Shown: positions 24,570-44,074 of the stretch, in pieces
Layout: each line of letters begins with the position of its first letter
Position numbering within the stretch: the first letter of the stretch is position 1
Source: Litomosoides sigmodontis
Taxonomy: Eukaryota > Nematoda > Chromadorea > Rhabditida > Onchocercidae
Assembly: GCA_963070105.1 (NCBI GenBank)
Contig: OY718804.1
Coordinates: forward strand, 434,001 to 498,000
Direction: 5' to 3'
Length of the DNA stretch: 64,000 nt
The notes under the pieces: generated by a model
Seen by the model: the letters and a program-made list of their open reading frames with translations, nothing else
What the model was told of the DNA's origin: nothing
The model's database searches: none
Translations under genes and position numbers: made by a program

Positions 24570-27500
24570 TTAAATGCCTTGGAAGTCCTTCATCGGATAG
24601 TGTTTGCCATAGTGGTTCAGATGCTCTGCGAGCTCGTTGCGTTGCTCTTGCAAATTTTTGGGCATTTCCTGCAAATTATCCAAGAATTTTTGAACATACA
24701 GCAACTGAGGCGCAAGTGCGAAAGTTGAGGAAGACCCCTTCCACTGGCAGCATTCAATCAAATTTTGATAAAAAATTTGTAAATGCCAACTTGCAAATGC
24801 CTTAATTCTCACCTTATAAACATCATCGAACATACTTAGAATGTGCGGTTTTGGTATCTTTTCAGCATTCAGGAAAGCACTCATGATTTCTTTTCGCATC
24901 TGCAAAAATAATGCAAATCGTTTCAAGGCGGAAATGTTGCACAGTAATGAGAGAGGGAAGAGCAAACCGGCCCCGTCGCGTATGCTTACTTTTTCTCGGT
25001 ACGCTTTATCTTCCTCATCGCTCCACCATCCTTTATTTTGTAAAACTGTTCGAAATCGAGTAATTGGATTGTCTTTCTGATTCCATGTGGTAAGCTCTTC
25101 AGTGGACCTGCATTTAGTTAGCTAGATGAGCAAATATAAATGGATGGTGTGCTTCTACACATCGATACTCATCAAGGAAGTTTGCATTGAAATGAGAGTT
25201 CCAAAAAGGACTTACCGATAAGCGATTGAATCATCTGAAGTTGAATGATGACTTATACGATAAGTCATAGCTTCGATAAGGACAGGCTCATTTCGCTCTG
25301 CTATTTCCCTTGCTGCTTTAGTCGCATTATATACAGCAATCAAATCGTTGCCATCAACCCTATTTTATAAAGCTCCCACAGTGTTAAGACCAAGTGTTAT
25401 CATTACTCTTATCATCACTGTTATTATTATCATTAATTATTACTATTGCTAATTGCTTAGCAATAATTTTATTTGTTCAATATTCGTACATATTGACGAG
25501 CAATTATTTCTTCTTCCGACAAGCGTCTTCCATTCAAAAAACTGTCTTAGCAACAAGCAATTTTCTAATGAAAAATAAAATGAAAGTAAATACCGTATTG
25601 CATGAATGCCATATCCACTAGCTCTACCACAAATGCCATCACCGCTATACTGTTCTGTTGCTGGTGTACTAATTGCATAGCCGTTATTACGACAGAAAAA
25701 TATTACTGGACATTTCTGAAACTATTTAAAAAAAGTTCACACGTTCATAAATTAATGCGAATTTTTCTAAAAAGTAGGTTTTAAGTAAATTTTCTGAAAA
25801 TGAATTACACTATCCTTATTGCCAACAAAATGCTACTCAGACACGTGCTTTTCTTTAGGCTTATTCATTTCACTCAATTTCAGTACTCTGTTTTAGATGA
25901 TAGATTAATTTGAGTTCAATTATCAAATAGTTCGTTTACTCGTCGAACGAACACCAACCAATGTAGCAGCCATATTCATCGCCGCATGTGCGTCGCCTTC
26001 CGATGCCGCACCTTCGCCGAAATATGCTATTACAACTCGTCCATTTCTCTCTCTGAAGTTACGCATACTCCATTTAATAAATAATGAAAATACAGTTAAT
26101 GCACGCCTAAAATATGAATAGCGTGCTAACACGTGGTGCTTCGAATTTTCAATGCTGCAATTTGGCGTTCGAAAATTTAATTAGCAGATAAAGAATTGAA
26201 AAGTATTCAAAAAGCTTTGATTACCGATCACTAAGCCCATCAGTAACCATTCTCTACCATTCCAAATTACCCCATACTTACTAGGATTTAAGCCAATTAA
26301 ATTCACTGAATTATTGCATAAATTAACAATGTATTGTCAAAACCTCTTAAATGCATAGGCGGAACCAACGGCTTGCGGTAATTGTGTAGCTAGTGGTGAT
26401 GATATTGTCACATAATGATGTTTCGCCGAGCCATAATGTATTGGCATTTGCTTTCCGCCGCCTGAAACGAAATTTCATCCATTTTTAAATTTCATAAAAC
26501 AAAAATACAACTGAAATTCAAGTGTATGCGGGGGAAAGTCAGACTGGGAATGAATCTTTGCGCTTAAATATTCTCTGCCGAAAATGCCTGAGGGACGTTT
26601 TCCAAATTATTCTCATAGCAATGCTTAATTGACCCTTTAAAAATTCATTTCAAATGGGAAATAAAAGAATTGCTATTGCACGTACTGATTGTGCCCTTCA
26701 ATAGCTACCAAACTTCAATTCGTTACTTTTTACTTATTCCTCAGTTGCGAACTGCAAAATTTACCGATATCTTTAGCATTTCCATAACACTGATGCATAA
26801 AGCTTTCCAACGGAAAGCCACGATACAACAGTGAGCCAGCTTCTCGATACTGGCCAAACATCAGGTCATCGTCACGTAGACCTGCGGCTGAACCGATCTG
26901 AGCAGCCTAAACAAACGCAGGTCACTTCAATATCGACATGAAAATTCCTCTCTTCTAATTTTCCTTTCGTTTTATTCGTCGCAAAATGGAAAAATTTTCA
27001 AAATTTCAACTTTGACTTTCCAACAAAATCATATTTTGAGAGAAATGTTTACTTCGATAATTATTCATTATTTCGGTCGTAAAATCACAAAGAAAATCAT
27101 CTCCTAAAAAATTTTTTGAATTTTCAACTATCACTTGTTAATTAATGAGAGGAAGAGATCGCAGAAAGTATGAACCTCTTCACCGGTATTTGCCATGTAG
27201 AAAGAAATGCGTCCCTGACGTTGTGAATCATAGAGAATTTTATCCATCTGATGAAGTGTGATCATATTTTGATACATTTTTATCGCTAATTCCTTCAAAA
27301 TTAATTCCCTTCATTATCGATCTGTGAATTTCTGCTTTGACATTTATCAGTCGTTGAAAGTGAAATTTTATTAGGCCTTCCGAATTCATTTCAATTCGAA
27401 CATTCTGGTATTTAATAAATGAAACAACTTGAAAATTATTCCTCACTTGTATTTTAAACTTAATAGTTACATTAAAGCTTTACTTTTGTCAAATCTGGAT

Positions 27501-28044
27501 CATAATTCGGGTCAATAAATTCTCCTTCAGAATTTGTTACTCGATATATTGGAATTGTAGATTGTTGATAGGGAGAGGGAATTTCCAGTTTCTCAGTAAA
27601 TTCGACCTGAAAAGAGGAAGAGATGTTAATTTTTCTGTTGTTAGGTGAATAAGTAATCACTTCATCTTTGAACAACACTTTTTTTGCTCCTTCAAGCACT
27701 TCCCCAGCCATTTCGCATTAATGGCAAATACCGCAAAGTTCTTCTCTCTTAATTTCTGAAGTTTGAAATAATATATCAATTATTCACAAGTCAAATTTGA
27801 AATGATTCCATTTTAAAACCGACAGGTATGAAAATTAATTCTTAAGACACACCTTACTTTATACGGAAATGATAGAACAAACCTTCCGATGGCTTAGATA
27901 TTTATCAGTAAATTCACCAATCCGGAAATCTGACGCAGTAGAGCAATGACGAAGGATAACCGATTGAAGACTTTCACGCAGTACCACAACAGATGACATT
28001 TGCGACGAAGTTGGAATAAAGCATCGACGAAATTGTGATAACAT
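24570..28044 (-). CDS. BCKDHA: 2-oxoisovalerate dehydrogenase E1 alpha subunit, mitochondrial (BCKDHA)
   Basis: Thiamine-diphosphate-dependent E1 alpha of the branched-chain 2-oxo acid dehydrogenase complex in the mitochondrial matrix, acting on the keto acids of Leu, Ile and Val. Eleven exons (minus) close in phase: 28044-27883, 27606-27484, 27292-27176, 26906-26765, 26461-26344, 26052-25959, 25715-25594, 25359-25216, 25107-24990, 24899-24813, 24668-24570; 441 residues (human 445). The first 36 residues are rich in Arg and Ser and lack acid until residue 24, like a mitochondrial presequence. ThDP/Mg motif GEGAASEGD (233-241) and CRNNGYAIS; substrate-channel block GQYREAG. The regulatory phospho-loop is HHSTSDDS, with Ser332 equivalent to the kinase-targeted serine of mammals; the preceding Gly of mammals is Ser here. 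A CATCAG acceptor lies 2 nt before the ATG. Confidence 0.96.
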
Positions 28045-28566
28045 TTCTGATGCGTAATACGGGAAAGAGGAAGAACCTTATCTTTTGAAATTATCTGCAT
28101 TAAAAAAGTAAAGTAAAGAAAAGTGTAAATTGATTGCAGATTGGTTAATTGAAAAAATTTTAAATACAACGGTTATTTACTTAAAATACTTTATAGTTTA
28201 TCAGTGAAGAATTGAGAAGGAAGGTGGAAAGGAGGCAATGTACATATAATTTTACGACTAATTAATTAGTAATTTCTAAGTGCATTAAATTACATACGGG
28301 AACTAAGTGAATCATAATGAGGGGGTTCTTTATGACTTGAATGAATAGTGCTATTAGAAAGTGTTGCTCAATAAGCTAACGAAAGCTTTACAAATTTCAA
28401 AAGTTTGGAGGGCTTTTTCATTTGAAGAAATTTACTTTAATTCATAAAATTTCTCCAAATAGGCACTAAATTTTTCATGAAAAGTAAACAGCCATTGAAA
28501 TGAATTGTCAGTGAAGCGATCAATTCCACTAGACGTTGTTTACAAATACAGAAATTAAACTAAATG

Positions 28567-28594
28567 AGAGAGGGAGAGAGGGAGAGAGAGAGAA
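28567..28594. repeat. GA-rich tract
   Basis: Low-complexity GAGAGG/GAGA repeat of 28 nt. It is the first of four such tracts in the BCKDHA upstream region. Confidence 0.85.
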
Positions 28595-28707
28595 ATTTAT
28601 GACACATTAAGTAATTTCGGCACACATTGCAAATGGATTATTCTGTTGTGTTTTTCGACAGTATTGATTGTCGAAAGCATAATGATAAGGATGTGGACAA
28701 ATTGGTT

Positions 28708-28758
28708 CCTTTTTCTCTCCCCCTCTTTTCCTCTCTCTCTATCTTCCCTCTCTCTTTT
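28708..28758. repeat. CT-rich tract
   Basis: Pyrimidine-rich stretch with CTCTCTCT runs, complementary in character to the GA tracts on either side. Confidence 0.8.
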
Positions 28759-28877
28759 ACTTATCATTTCATGTAGTTAAAATTGTGTGATGAGATATTG
28801 AATAACCAGAACCGGTTCATTTAAAAAGTACTACTGATAAGTAAATCTAAAAATTTTTAATTAAAATTCTTACAGCG

Positions 28878-28940
28878 TAGAGAGGAGAGGGAGAGAGAGA
28901 GAGGAGAGGAGGAAAGGAAGGAAGAAGATAGTAGAAGAGA
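28878..28940. repeat. GA-rich tract
   Basis: About 60 nt of almost pure purine, mostly GAGAGA, GGAAAGG and GAAG. Confidence 0.85.
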
Positions 28941-30300
28941 AAATTTCATCCAAAAAGTTTTCTTAATTAAACAATGATTTAAAGGGATATGGGAGGTTCA
29001 AAATAAAAATAAACAAAGGTTGATTTTAAAAGATAACGTCAACTGATAGGATGAGAAAAGATGACATGGAATGGACGCGAGAAAAGAAGTGAAATAAATT
29101 TGAAAGAAAAGACTAACAATCAGGACGACTTCACTCGACGGATGTCTTCCAAGTATTATCAGTGTAAGGAAATGAAGTGAGTGATAGGATGATTATACCT
29201 CTTCCGACACTCAATAGACGAGAAAGGCATTGGAACAATTGGGCGAATTCTAGGATTTCATGATTTTTGTCTTTTAACTGTTCGCACGACGCTAATCATT
29301 AAGTGTTGGATGAGGAAGATGTTATCTGAGATAAAAAGCTGAAAGAGCACCGAAATTTTCACGTAAAAAATTAATCAATCTGAGATGGCAAATCTCTCTC
29401 AACATTTAACATACGGAGAAGCTACAAGCTTCTTCTTCCCATTGCGGTCATCCTTTTTTGAAAATTAGTGCTATCAAAGGCGGACATTTATTTCTGTCAT
29501 TGAGGAAGGAATTTTGTGATAATTTTTGATATTGCTTACATCATCTCGTGGCAAATGTCCATTTTCTAACAACAGAGGTTTCATGCTATCCTTCATTTCA
29601 GTGCTTTCAAGTGTTAAAGCTCATTGATTAACACGTGACGTGTAAAAAAGTAACACTTTCACATCAGTGTGTCAGGCAGCTGGAGTGAAGAAGGAGGAAA
29701 AGTAAGGAGGATAGCTAGGGAAATTCGAAAATAGCAATTTAACACTAATAATTAAAATATGTTTTCCCAACGGTACTAGCAATGGATAACTTTTTAGTAA
29801 CGTTAGATGAGGAAGAGATTTAATGAAATGAGCTTTCCTTTGATTTTTTTCCAATCTTCTGCTTTCCCCCATTTCCCATTAGCTAACTTTAACAGCATCT
29901 TTTCACTTCAAATTTAATTAGCTTAATTTTAGCCAATTAAAAAATAGAAGAAATATTTCAATTCTAATCAAAAATTGTAATTTCGATATGAACTAAATGA
30001 AATACTTTCGGTTCTGTTCCAATAAAAACCATTTCAAATTCTTTTAGTGCTATTCAGTTATTAAATTCTAATACAAATGAATCAAAGTTAGGGCTACTAG
30101 AATTAAAAAGAAATAGGAGGAGTTTCCACCTCTACAGTCTCAATCGAAAAAATAAATGAAAAGTTTAGCTAAGCTTTCAATATTCTTTGTTTTTGCACTA
30201 CTTATCTCTCTGTAATTAATTAATTAGTGAAGAAATGCTAAGCAAATAGATCCATTTAGTTGGCATGCAGTTAGGACGCAGCTAAAAGATTGATAGCTCC

Positions 30301-30338
30301 GGTTCGGTTCGATTCGGTTCGGTTCGGTTCGGTTCGGT
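30301..30338. repeat. GGTTC pentanucleotide array
   Basis: About seven and a half copies of GGTTC, one altered to GATTC. Not part of a recognised gene. Confidence 0.9.
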
Positions 30339-30510
30339 CACTTTTGTTTGTTCTTCACCTAAAACCGGATTTCTGATTGCGCGTGTGTATGCGTGTGTGT
30401 TTTGCAATAAAAGAAAGATTAAACTTCGCTTTACATTTATAAAAGTTACGAAAACTTTGTCACCTGCCAGAGACAATATTCGAAATACTTTCCATCCATA
30501 CTTTGTTACA

Positions 30511-30544
30511 CCTTCTCCCTCCTCTCTCTCTCTCTCTCCTCTCT
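30511..30544. repeat. CT-rich tract
   Basis: CTCCCTCC followed by CT dinucleotides; the fourth purine/pyrimidine-asymmetric tract of the gap. Confidence 0.85.
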
Positions 30545-32592
30545 TAAGGAAGGAAATGTAATCATCGTGATGTTTGCAGATTGAAGTTCAGTGTGTGGGC
30601 AGAATTTTTCATTTAACAACACATTCAGTTATATTGTAACGACTTCTTCAAATAATATTTAATAAATGTACTGTGTTTAGCTACGAGTACTTAACAGTAG
30701 TCCTTACTTGAATGCATAATGACACACTGAATTACTTAAATATCAAGAAATGATAGAAGTAGCAGAGAGTGGATGCTTCAAAGACAATTACATGAAGTTT
30801 GCTACCAACTTCCAATCCGATCCAATCTTCCGGCATTTGTTCTCACCATTTCAAACGACTTAAATTCCTTCCCTGCTCAAAAAGTCCAGTGGTAATGGAA
30901 TGAATACGATTAATAGTGGGTTACTGCAATAAGGGATAACAATGACCATCGTTGACAAGAGATAAGAAGTAGTAATGGTCAGTATGATGTCCAAGCATCA
31001 GATAGGTTGTAAATTAAATACATTGAGCTGGGATGATGCGTAATAGTGGATATCACGATAATGACACGGAAGGCTAGAAGGGAAGAGGATATAAAGCGCG
31101 ATTCCCTTCGAATTTCACTCCTCTTCCACGCCGTGCTCGTTCTTTGATCTTGAACTTTCCCTGATGATGTTGAAAATCGTCATCATAATCCGTCACCGCA
31201 AGTGACTGTTCGGGTCGAAAAGCATCCGCGTGCAACATTCCTCTTCAAACTGTGCCATGGAAGATTGGAAGGGAATTTATCAAAGTTGAAAAAGAAAGGA
31301 ACTGTTGCAATCGAGAACGGCGGAAGAACGAATGTTGGGTTCCCCAAGTTATTATTGCGAAGTAAACAGAAAATTGCCCTCACTTGTACATTGTATTATC
31401 GTTCTTTATCTAGTCATAAAATTTTTATTAAAACTCAAGTTTACATAATCTCTCTTGTTCTACGTGGAATTTTCACGTAATGGGGTGCTTCATGCGCTCC
31501 ACATACTACGTTTTCATACTAACAGGTTCCTGCTATTATTTAAATAATTGCAGATTAAATGTTGATGAACAGTTGCTGTAAAAGTACTTCATAGTTAACT
31601 TTCTTCCTCACTCTGCTACTGTTTGATTTTATTGTACGGAACGATTGGTACTTTTTAATGCAATAATATTTCTGTAAAAAGTGGATAAGTTGACCGATCG
31701 ATTCTTCTGCCTTTTCAAATTTGACAACCTTCGTCAACATTTTATTGTCAAACTCACCCCCATAACTACATCATTATATCCTCATCGTCATTATCATTAA
31801 AATAATTTCATACAACAAAGACTTTAATTACTCTCTTTATATACTCAATTTTTCATCAAAAAACTTTACACTTCTTCAAACTCTTCAAAAATTCTTACTT
31901 CTGCAAAATTTCACCTGAAAAATCAGACTGAAACACAGTAAAACTTTTCGAAAGTACAGTGAGTAGAAATCTTACTATCAATCGAACAGATGAGCACACC
32001 CGATATCTTCATATAAATTACGTACGTGTGCGGAAGATACCAACACCATAAATTAAGTGAACTGATGATATTTTGGTGAAGTCTAATCTACTTCATATTT
32101 CAATGCATTTTAAGCTCTCACACGCAAACAAATAGCAATGGGCTAATCATTATTAACACTCACTTGAAGCATTTAACCACTTACACACAAAATAACAGAA
32201 CACGTAGCAAAATTTAACTAGAAAAAAGAATCGTCGTAACATACCACGACAAAACAACATCATGTGATGACTTATGATAGCTATGCTACTACATAGTATC
32301 AGTAACAACCCTATAAGTTATGGTAATACCAGTAGTAAGGAAGTACTACTCAACTGTTTTATGATAACACTCATAAGCGACAAAACCTCGAACTATTTAA
32401 AACATTTAAGACTTGGTAACAAAATTGTAGAAAAGGAAAAAAGAAAAAGAAACTGAAAAAAACAATCAAAATTAGCAATATAATCACGATAAACTGAGAA
32501 GGAATTGATTACAGTAGTTACCATGGATCATACTCTAATATGTATTCTGAAATGACAATCGGAAAAGAGAGACATTGCAGGTTGCTTGCTGA

Positions 32593-35500
32593 TCATTGGC
32601 GTTTTTGCATTACATCATTAATACCGTTTACCAATTCTTGACAATTATCTATGAGAACCTTTTGCGGTGGACCCAAATTAAATCCAAAATGATCAATTAT
32701 CGCAAATAATACTTCTATAACAATAAGGTAAATAATCATCCACTCCAGTCGTGCTTCCTGAAATTCTAATAAATCATGCTATATAATCATGCTTTAAAAA
32801 GCTAGGGATTCTAATGTGAATATTATTTTTCAAAAAACCAATTGTTTTATTCAGAAAGAAAAAAGTCTAGAAGCGAACAGAATTTTAGATTTTAAGAAAC
32901 AGAATCATTGGTAAGTAAGAAAGCTCAGGGTAAAAAGAACTAGTTGAGAAAGGCAACTAGCTGTTCAATTGAAAAAGATTCCCAAGCTATATAAATTTTT
33001 GAGGACTAACGACCTGAATGATTATGCTAATTTCTTAAATGCATAAATACCAAAGCAGAAAAGCGAGATGCATGTGTAATATTATTACCATCACTATTAT
33101 TTATTATCGTTATTCCACTGTAAAAAAATATTTATTAAGACATTTCAGAAAAAAATTAAAAACATACACAATTATGAGTTTGCATGCCATTCACTACTTT
33201 CAATATTTCACTGCAGTAATCTAATTGTGCATTCAACATCCTGAAAACGCCATTGTTATCACATATAAAACATAAATTTCAAAACATTATTGTCAAACTT
33301 CGAAGGAAGTATAAAAAGTAGAGTAAAAATTAATTGGTTCATGTACCTTCGTCGGCTCGCAACGGCGAAATGTTTTAAAGCCATCCTATAATATGGCTCC
33401 AAATCTTCCTTCTCCCAATAAAAGTCGGAATCGATCAAATTCGTATTTAAATTAATTGAGTGCCTATAAATAAGAAAAATATTCGTAACTGTAATAATTC
33501 AAACTAATTTATTTAGTAATTTCAGTGTTGCAAATCAACTTAGAAGAGGAATTGCAATAGAAGCAAGGGCATGTGTGCGCGACACTCTGTTCAGAAGGTT
33601 AAGCGTATGAAAAGTAAAATATGGAAGACTATGGATCATAAAAATACAAGTAAAGCACAGAAAAAGAGAATAACAAAAGCGAGAAAGGTAAGGACAATTC
33701 TTTCTTTGGAATCTGTAGCTGAAGTTGAATAGGAATAGTGAAGTAATAAAACTTATTTTACATTAAGAAAAGCTTCACTGCTTTGAATCTACAATAATTA
33801 GCGCAAATTATTACACATATCAGCTGCCATCCAGGAAATATATACTGCGGTTGAATTTAACGTACTACATTTTGTCAATACTATAGTTGAACAAGAACAA
33901 GCATAAACACGTATGAAAGGTTCAGACAGGTATTGGTGGTGAGAACATCGCATTGCACATTAACGGTAGATATGAGCAGGAATAGGAATAGCACGCAAGA
34001 TAAGATTTCACGTAACAGAAGAAATTTCATTACTTACCTAAGTGATAATAAAGTACCAGTTTGCATTAGCACATTTTTCCGCTTCAAAGGAATCTTACCA
34101 ACACTGAGTCCTTTTGATGCTTTTGCCAGCGGTTCAGCATATTCCAACAATTGAGCCTCCCATATTGCAACTTTCACTGAATAATTATGTTTCATATTTA
34201 GGCTACATTTTATCCACTTAAGCTTCCATTACGTATGTACACATTTTAACTATCTCACGTGATGTTTTTCTTTCAATACCATGATGATGAATAGCAATTT
34301 ACCTGAGGCAGCCATTCCATGCGAAAAAGCAAATCGTTCCAAGGTTGCTAACGATGAAAAATGTCCATCCAAATAATTGGTAAAATTAAGCAGTAATTGT
34401 TCACCTTTCAACCGTGTTTCGCCTCTTGAAACGAAATTAGTGTTTCTATGTTCATTTCTTAGGTAAAAATTTACATACGAAGTGAGTAATAACAATTCAA
34501 GTGCAGTAATGCATTGCAATAACTAGTAATAGTAAAGAAACGCACAAATACTGACTCCATGACTAAGGACAAAGCAGCATAATTCAGCACTATTTGTTTC
34601 ATAACCAATTTAAATTTGTATAAATTCCTTACTCCTTCACCATACGAAATGATAAGGTATCAGTTTCTTCCAGAACAACTGATGCTTCAAATGGTAATTC
34701 AGCATATTGAGACAGAATATCCATTATTTGGCTACGCTGAAATACAAAAAAAGGGGAAACTTCACATATCTAATGTACTCAAGAGCAAAGTGAAACAAGC
34801 TGATGGCTGTCACTTCACACCGAACAAGTACATAAGGTATACAACGTTAAGTGCAGATTTTTAAAGATTATTACCCGTTCCAATGATTTCTTCGTTGTTA
34901 CAAAATGATTACTGCAAAATGATAATGATGACCCTTAAGAAAAAAAAAACGAAAAATTACCTCGATATGATTAATACCCCAAAAAACAACAACACCATCA
35001 GCAAATAAAAAAAATTCTTTGATTACGTTTTGATCAATAATATATTGTGGTTTCGGTACGAAGTGTAAACCGTCATCGATTTCTGAAAAATTTCTAAAGC
35101 TCCACGAATAAAAGCAACAAACTTCACAGATGGTGTGTCGCATACTTCAACTTGTTGATCTCTTAAAAGCAGTTTTTAAAATTTTACAAACAAATGCGAT
35201 AAATTTTGCAAACAAACATTACAAAAAGTATAATCGGTTAAATTATTGTTCATAATAAATTAACAAATATGATGCAGTCCAAGACAACTTTTTAAATGTT
35301 CGCAACGATTTTCTTAATAATAATTAATATTTACAGTAATTTTTAAGCAGGAAATTAAACTCAATGTAACACAAAAGAAATTGTGTTATACTGAGGACTT
35401 ACAGTCCTCATTATAACAAATTTGAAGACTTACAGTTATTTAGTTGATCAGGAACTAATTAGCTGATCATACATTAAAAAGTCTGGAGTTGACAGAAGAA

Positions 35501-36381
35501 ACAAGTTTAAAATGAAAGCTGATGATGTACCATTTTAACTGCTAGCATGAAGGATAAAATTGTTAGGCCCATAAAACACAGTGAAGAAAAATAAGACAAC
35601 TACTGTGATCAAACAATTTAGTTGTAGGAATACAGAATTATGCACCATTAATTCCAACTGTTTCTATATTTGTTGAACATGAAATTAAACGCACCTTCAT
35701 CGATATGCGTACAGTTATACAAGCTGAACAAATGTTCGTCATCGAGTAAATCAAGCAATCTGAAAGATTCCGCCATTGCTACGCCAATGATTTCTGGCCC
35801 TCTCGGATACTGAAACACGTAGTAATGAGACAAACAGCTGTTAGATACTTTATTGTTTGTGATCAAGTAAGCGGATAAAAATCCTAGCCTCACAGTGGTG
35901 AAAGCATTTCTACTCACAAATCTCGGTAATTTCCAGTTAAAATGGGAAACATTGCTTACCTACCAAAAATAACTGGTAGAAATATTGATACATACAAACC
36001 GTGGAATCATAAACTGAAGTTAGTGGTCTACGTCGTCGGACCGGTTTTCGTACTACAGTTGTTGAATCAACGTTTGGTGGCAATGAGCTCGTTGCATCCG
36101 TAAGACGTTTAGTGGACTGCACACACGGTATTCTAAAAAGATCGATCCATTTTGTTCAATTTCTTAAAACAATGTAGCTCTTTCAACTTATGAAACTCTC
36201 GAAACAAGTCTTCATAAGACTGCCACTTGAGAAAAAGGAACGGACACCTGGTCACCGGTAGATCCGGTTGGATAGCCTTCGTCCACAATCGTTTCTTGCT
36301 TATCGTACGCAAATGAACATGCACTGCTTTCTGTTCAAAACGCCCACAGAAACGGTGTAAAGAATTCCAAAATTTCAACAT
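32593..36381 (-). CDS. RMND1: RMND1 homologue (DUF155/RMD1 family, mitochondrial translation)
   Basis: Human RMND1 is an inner-membrane mitochondrial protein needed for mitochondrial translation, related to yeast Rmd1/Rmd8. Ten exons (minus): 36381-36248, 36132-36000, 35809-35695, 35082-34961, 34736-34633, 34424-34303, 34176-34038, 33463-33347, 33240-33168, 32757-32593; 407 residues (human 449). The N-terminus (MLKFWNSLHRFCGRFEQK) is basic and low in acid, as in a mitochondrial targeting sequence. Then VRRRRPLTSVY, DGLHFVPKP, ADGVVVFWGI, ERFAFSHGMA, VKVAIWEAQL and DSDFYWEKEDL follow in the human order. The C-terminal hydrophobic segment after EARLEW (about 360-375, IIYLIVIEVLFAII) matches the family membrane anchor. 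An ATTATTTAG acceptor lies 2 nt before the chosen ATG. An upstream in-frame ATG at 36441 is less likely. Confidence 0.9.
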
Positions 36382-36383
36382 AA

Positions 36384-37415
36384 CTAAATAATTGCAGTGA
36401 AAGTAATCAAAAGTTGAACAAGCACTAAACGCCCAATACAATTAAGACTTTTCGTCTTCCTCATATCTGCAACACATTCTTTAACTCGATGCACTAAACA
36501 AGATAATACTGTCATGATACATGACAGATTTTCAGTGAAAGTTCAGAGAACAAATCTCGTAGTGACAACTTAAATCGCAGAAGACTCGAGAATTCGAACT
36601 ACTGACACATTCCTAAATGTTTCACCACCCCCACTCCTATCTCCGTAACTCCTCCAGTTGATGTCCTTACCATTGCTGGAATGAATCTCTCATTGCCATT
36701 CAAATCATCTTAACGCTAGTCTTATACTAAAAGAAAAAGAATATGAGCAAAAATCCAACAAAAAACATTTCATTAAATAAAGCTCTAATAAAACAAAAAG
36801 TGGAAAAAATCCATCCTACTTCATTATCTTATGTCTTTCACAAAGACCAACAAGCTTTACATCCCACGATTTTTTTTTTCTAAACAATCATACGGCAGCA
36901 TAAAAATGCATTAAGAAAAATAACCTCTGCTGTCGCTCAACAAAACAAAACCGAAAAAACTTCCTGAGTAATATATCAAATGACACTGTAAAAAAACATG
37001 GACCAGATATCATTTATAACTCACTTGAAGAAAACTCATCTTCCTGGTAATGCCATAACAACTTTTAAAATTTCTATACAATATAAAACAAACAATAACA
37101 ACGATAATGCAATATGTAAAAACCTTCACCCAAATTCGAACAAGACAAACAACGAAGATAACTTAGACATATTGCTTCTTCCATGAAAGGCATAAATTAT
37201 TTCCTACAATTCCAGTACTATAGCAACAAAAGCAGTATAGATAAAATAACAGTTCAAATATTTCGTGTTAAACACAAGTTCTCCCTGAATTTAATTTTCA
37301 TGACCTCATGCCCTTTTCATCTTTTTTACAAAAAATAGGTTGTCAAATGATACAGTTAACTTCGCAAAACAAAAAATAAACGAAAATGAAGCTAGGAATT
37401 TTCATTCTTCCACAG
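36384..37415. other. Spacer between QARS 3' end and RMND1 5' end
   Basis: About 1 kb between two genes on the same strand. A-rich, with no recognisable gene. It should hold the QARS 3' UTR and either an RMND1 promoter or, if both are co-transcribed, an intercistronic spacer. Confidence 0.5.

Positions 37416-44074
<6,659 letters not shown>

Larger units (their letters stand above)
28048..32592. other. 4.5-kb gap without recognisable gene
   Basis: Lies upstream of BCKDHA and downstream of RMND1, both minus strand. It holds several polypurine or polypyrimidine tracts and a GGTTC pentamer array. A 92-codon plus frame at 31202-31480 has no known motif. The region probably contains the BCKDHA promoter. 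Confidence 0.5.

Noticed and set aside
27472..27711. Upstream extension of BCKDHA exon 2 beginning MAGEVLEG
   Set aside because: It reads through a good TTTTCAG acceptor at 27607. The exon beginning 27606 matches the family and joins exon 1 in phase, and the extension has no counterpart in BCKDHA.
30301..30338. Possible tRNA T-loop (GGTTCGATTC)
   Set aside because: It is one variant unit of a GGTTC array; no acceptor or anticodon stems can be formed around it.
31202..31480. 92-codon plus frame in the BCKDHA upstream gap
   Set aside because: Partly basic but without recognisable domain or splice signals; cannot be supported as a gene.
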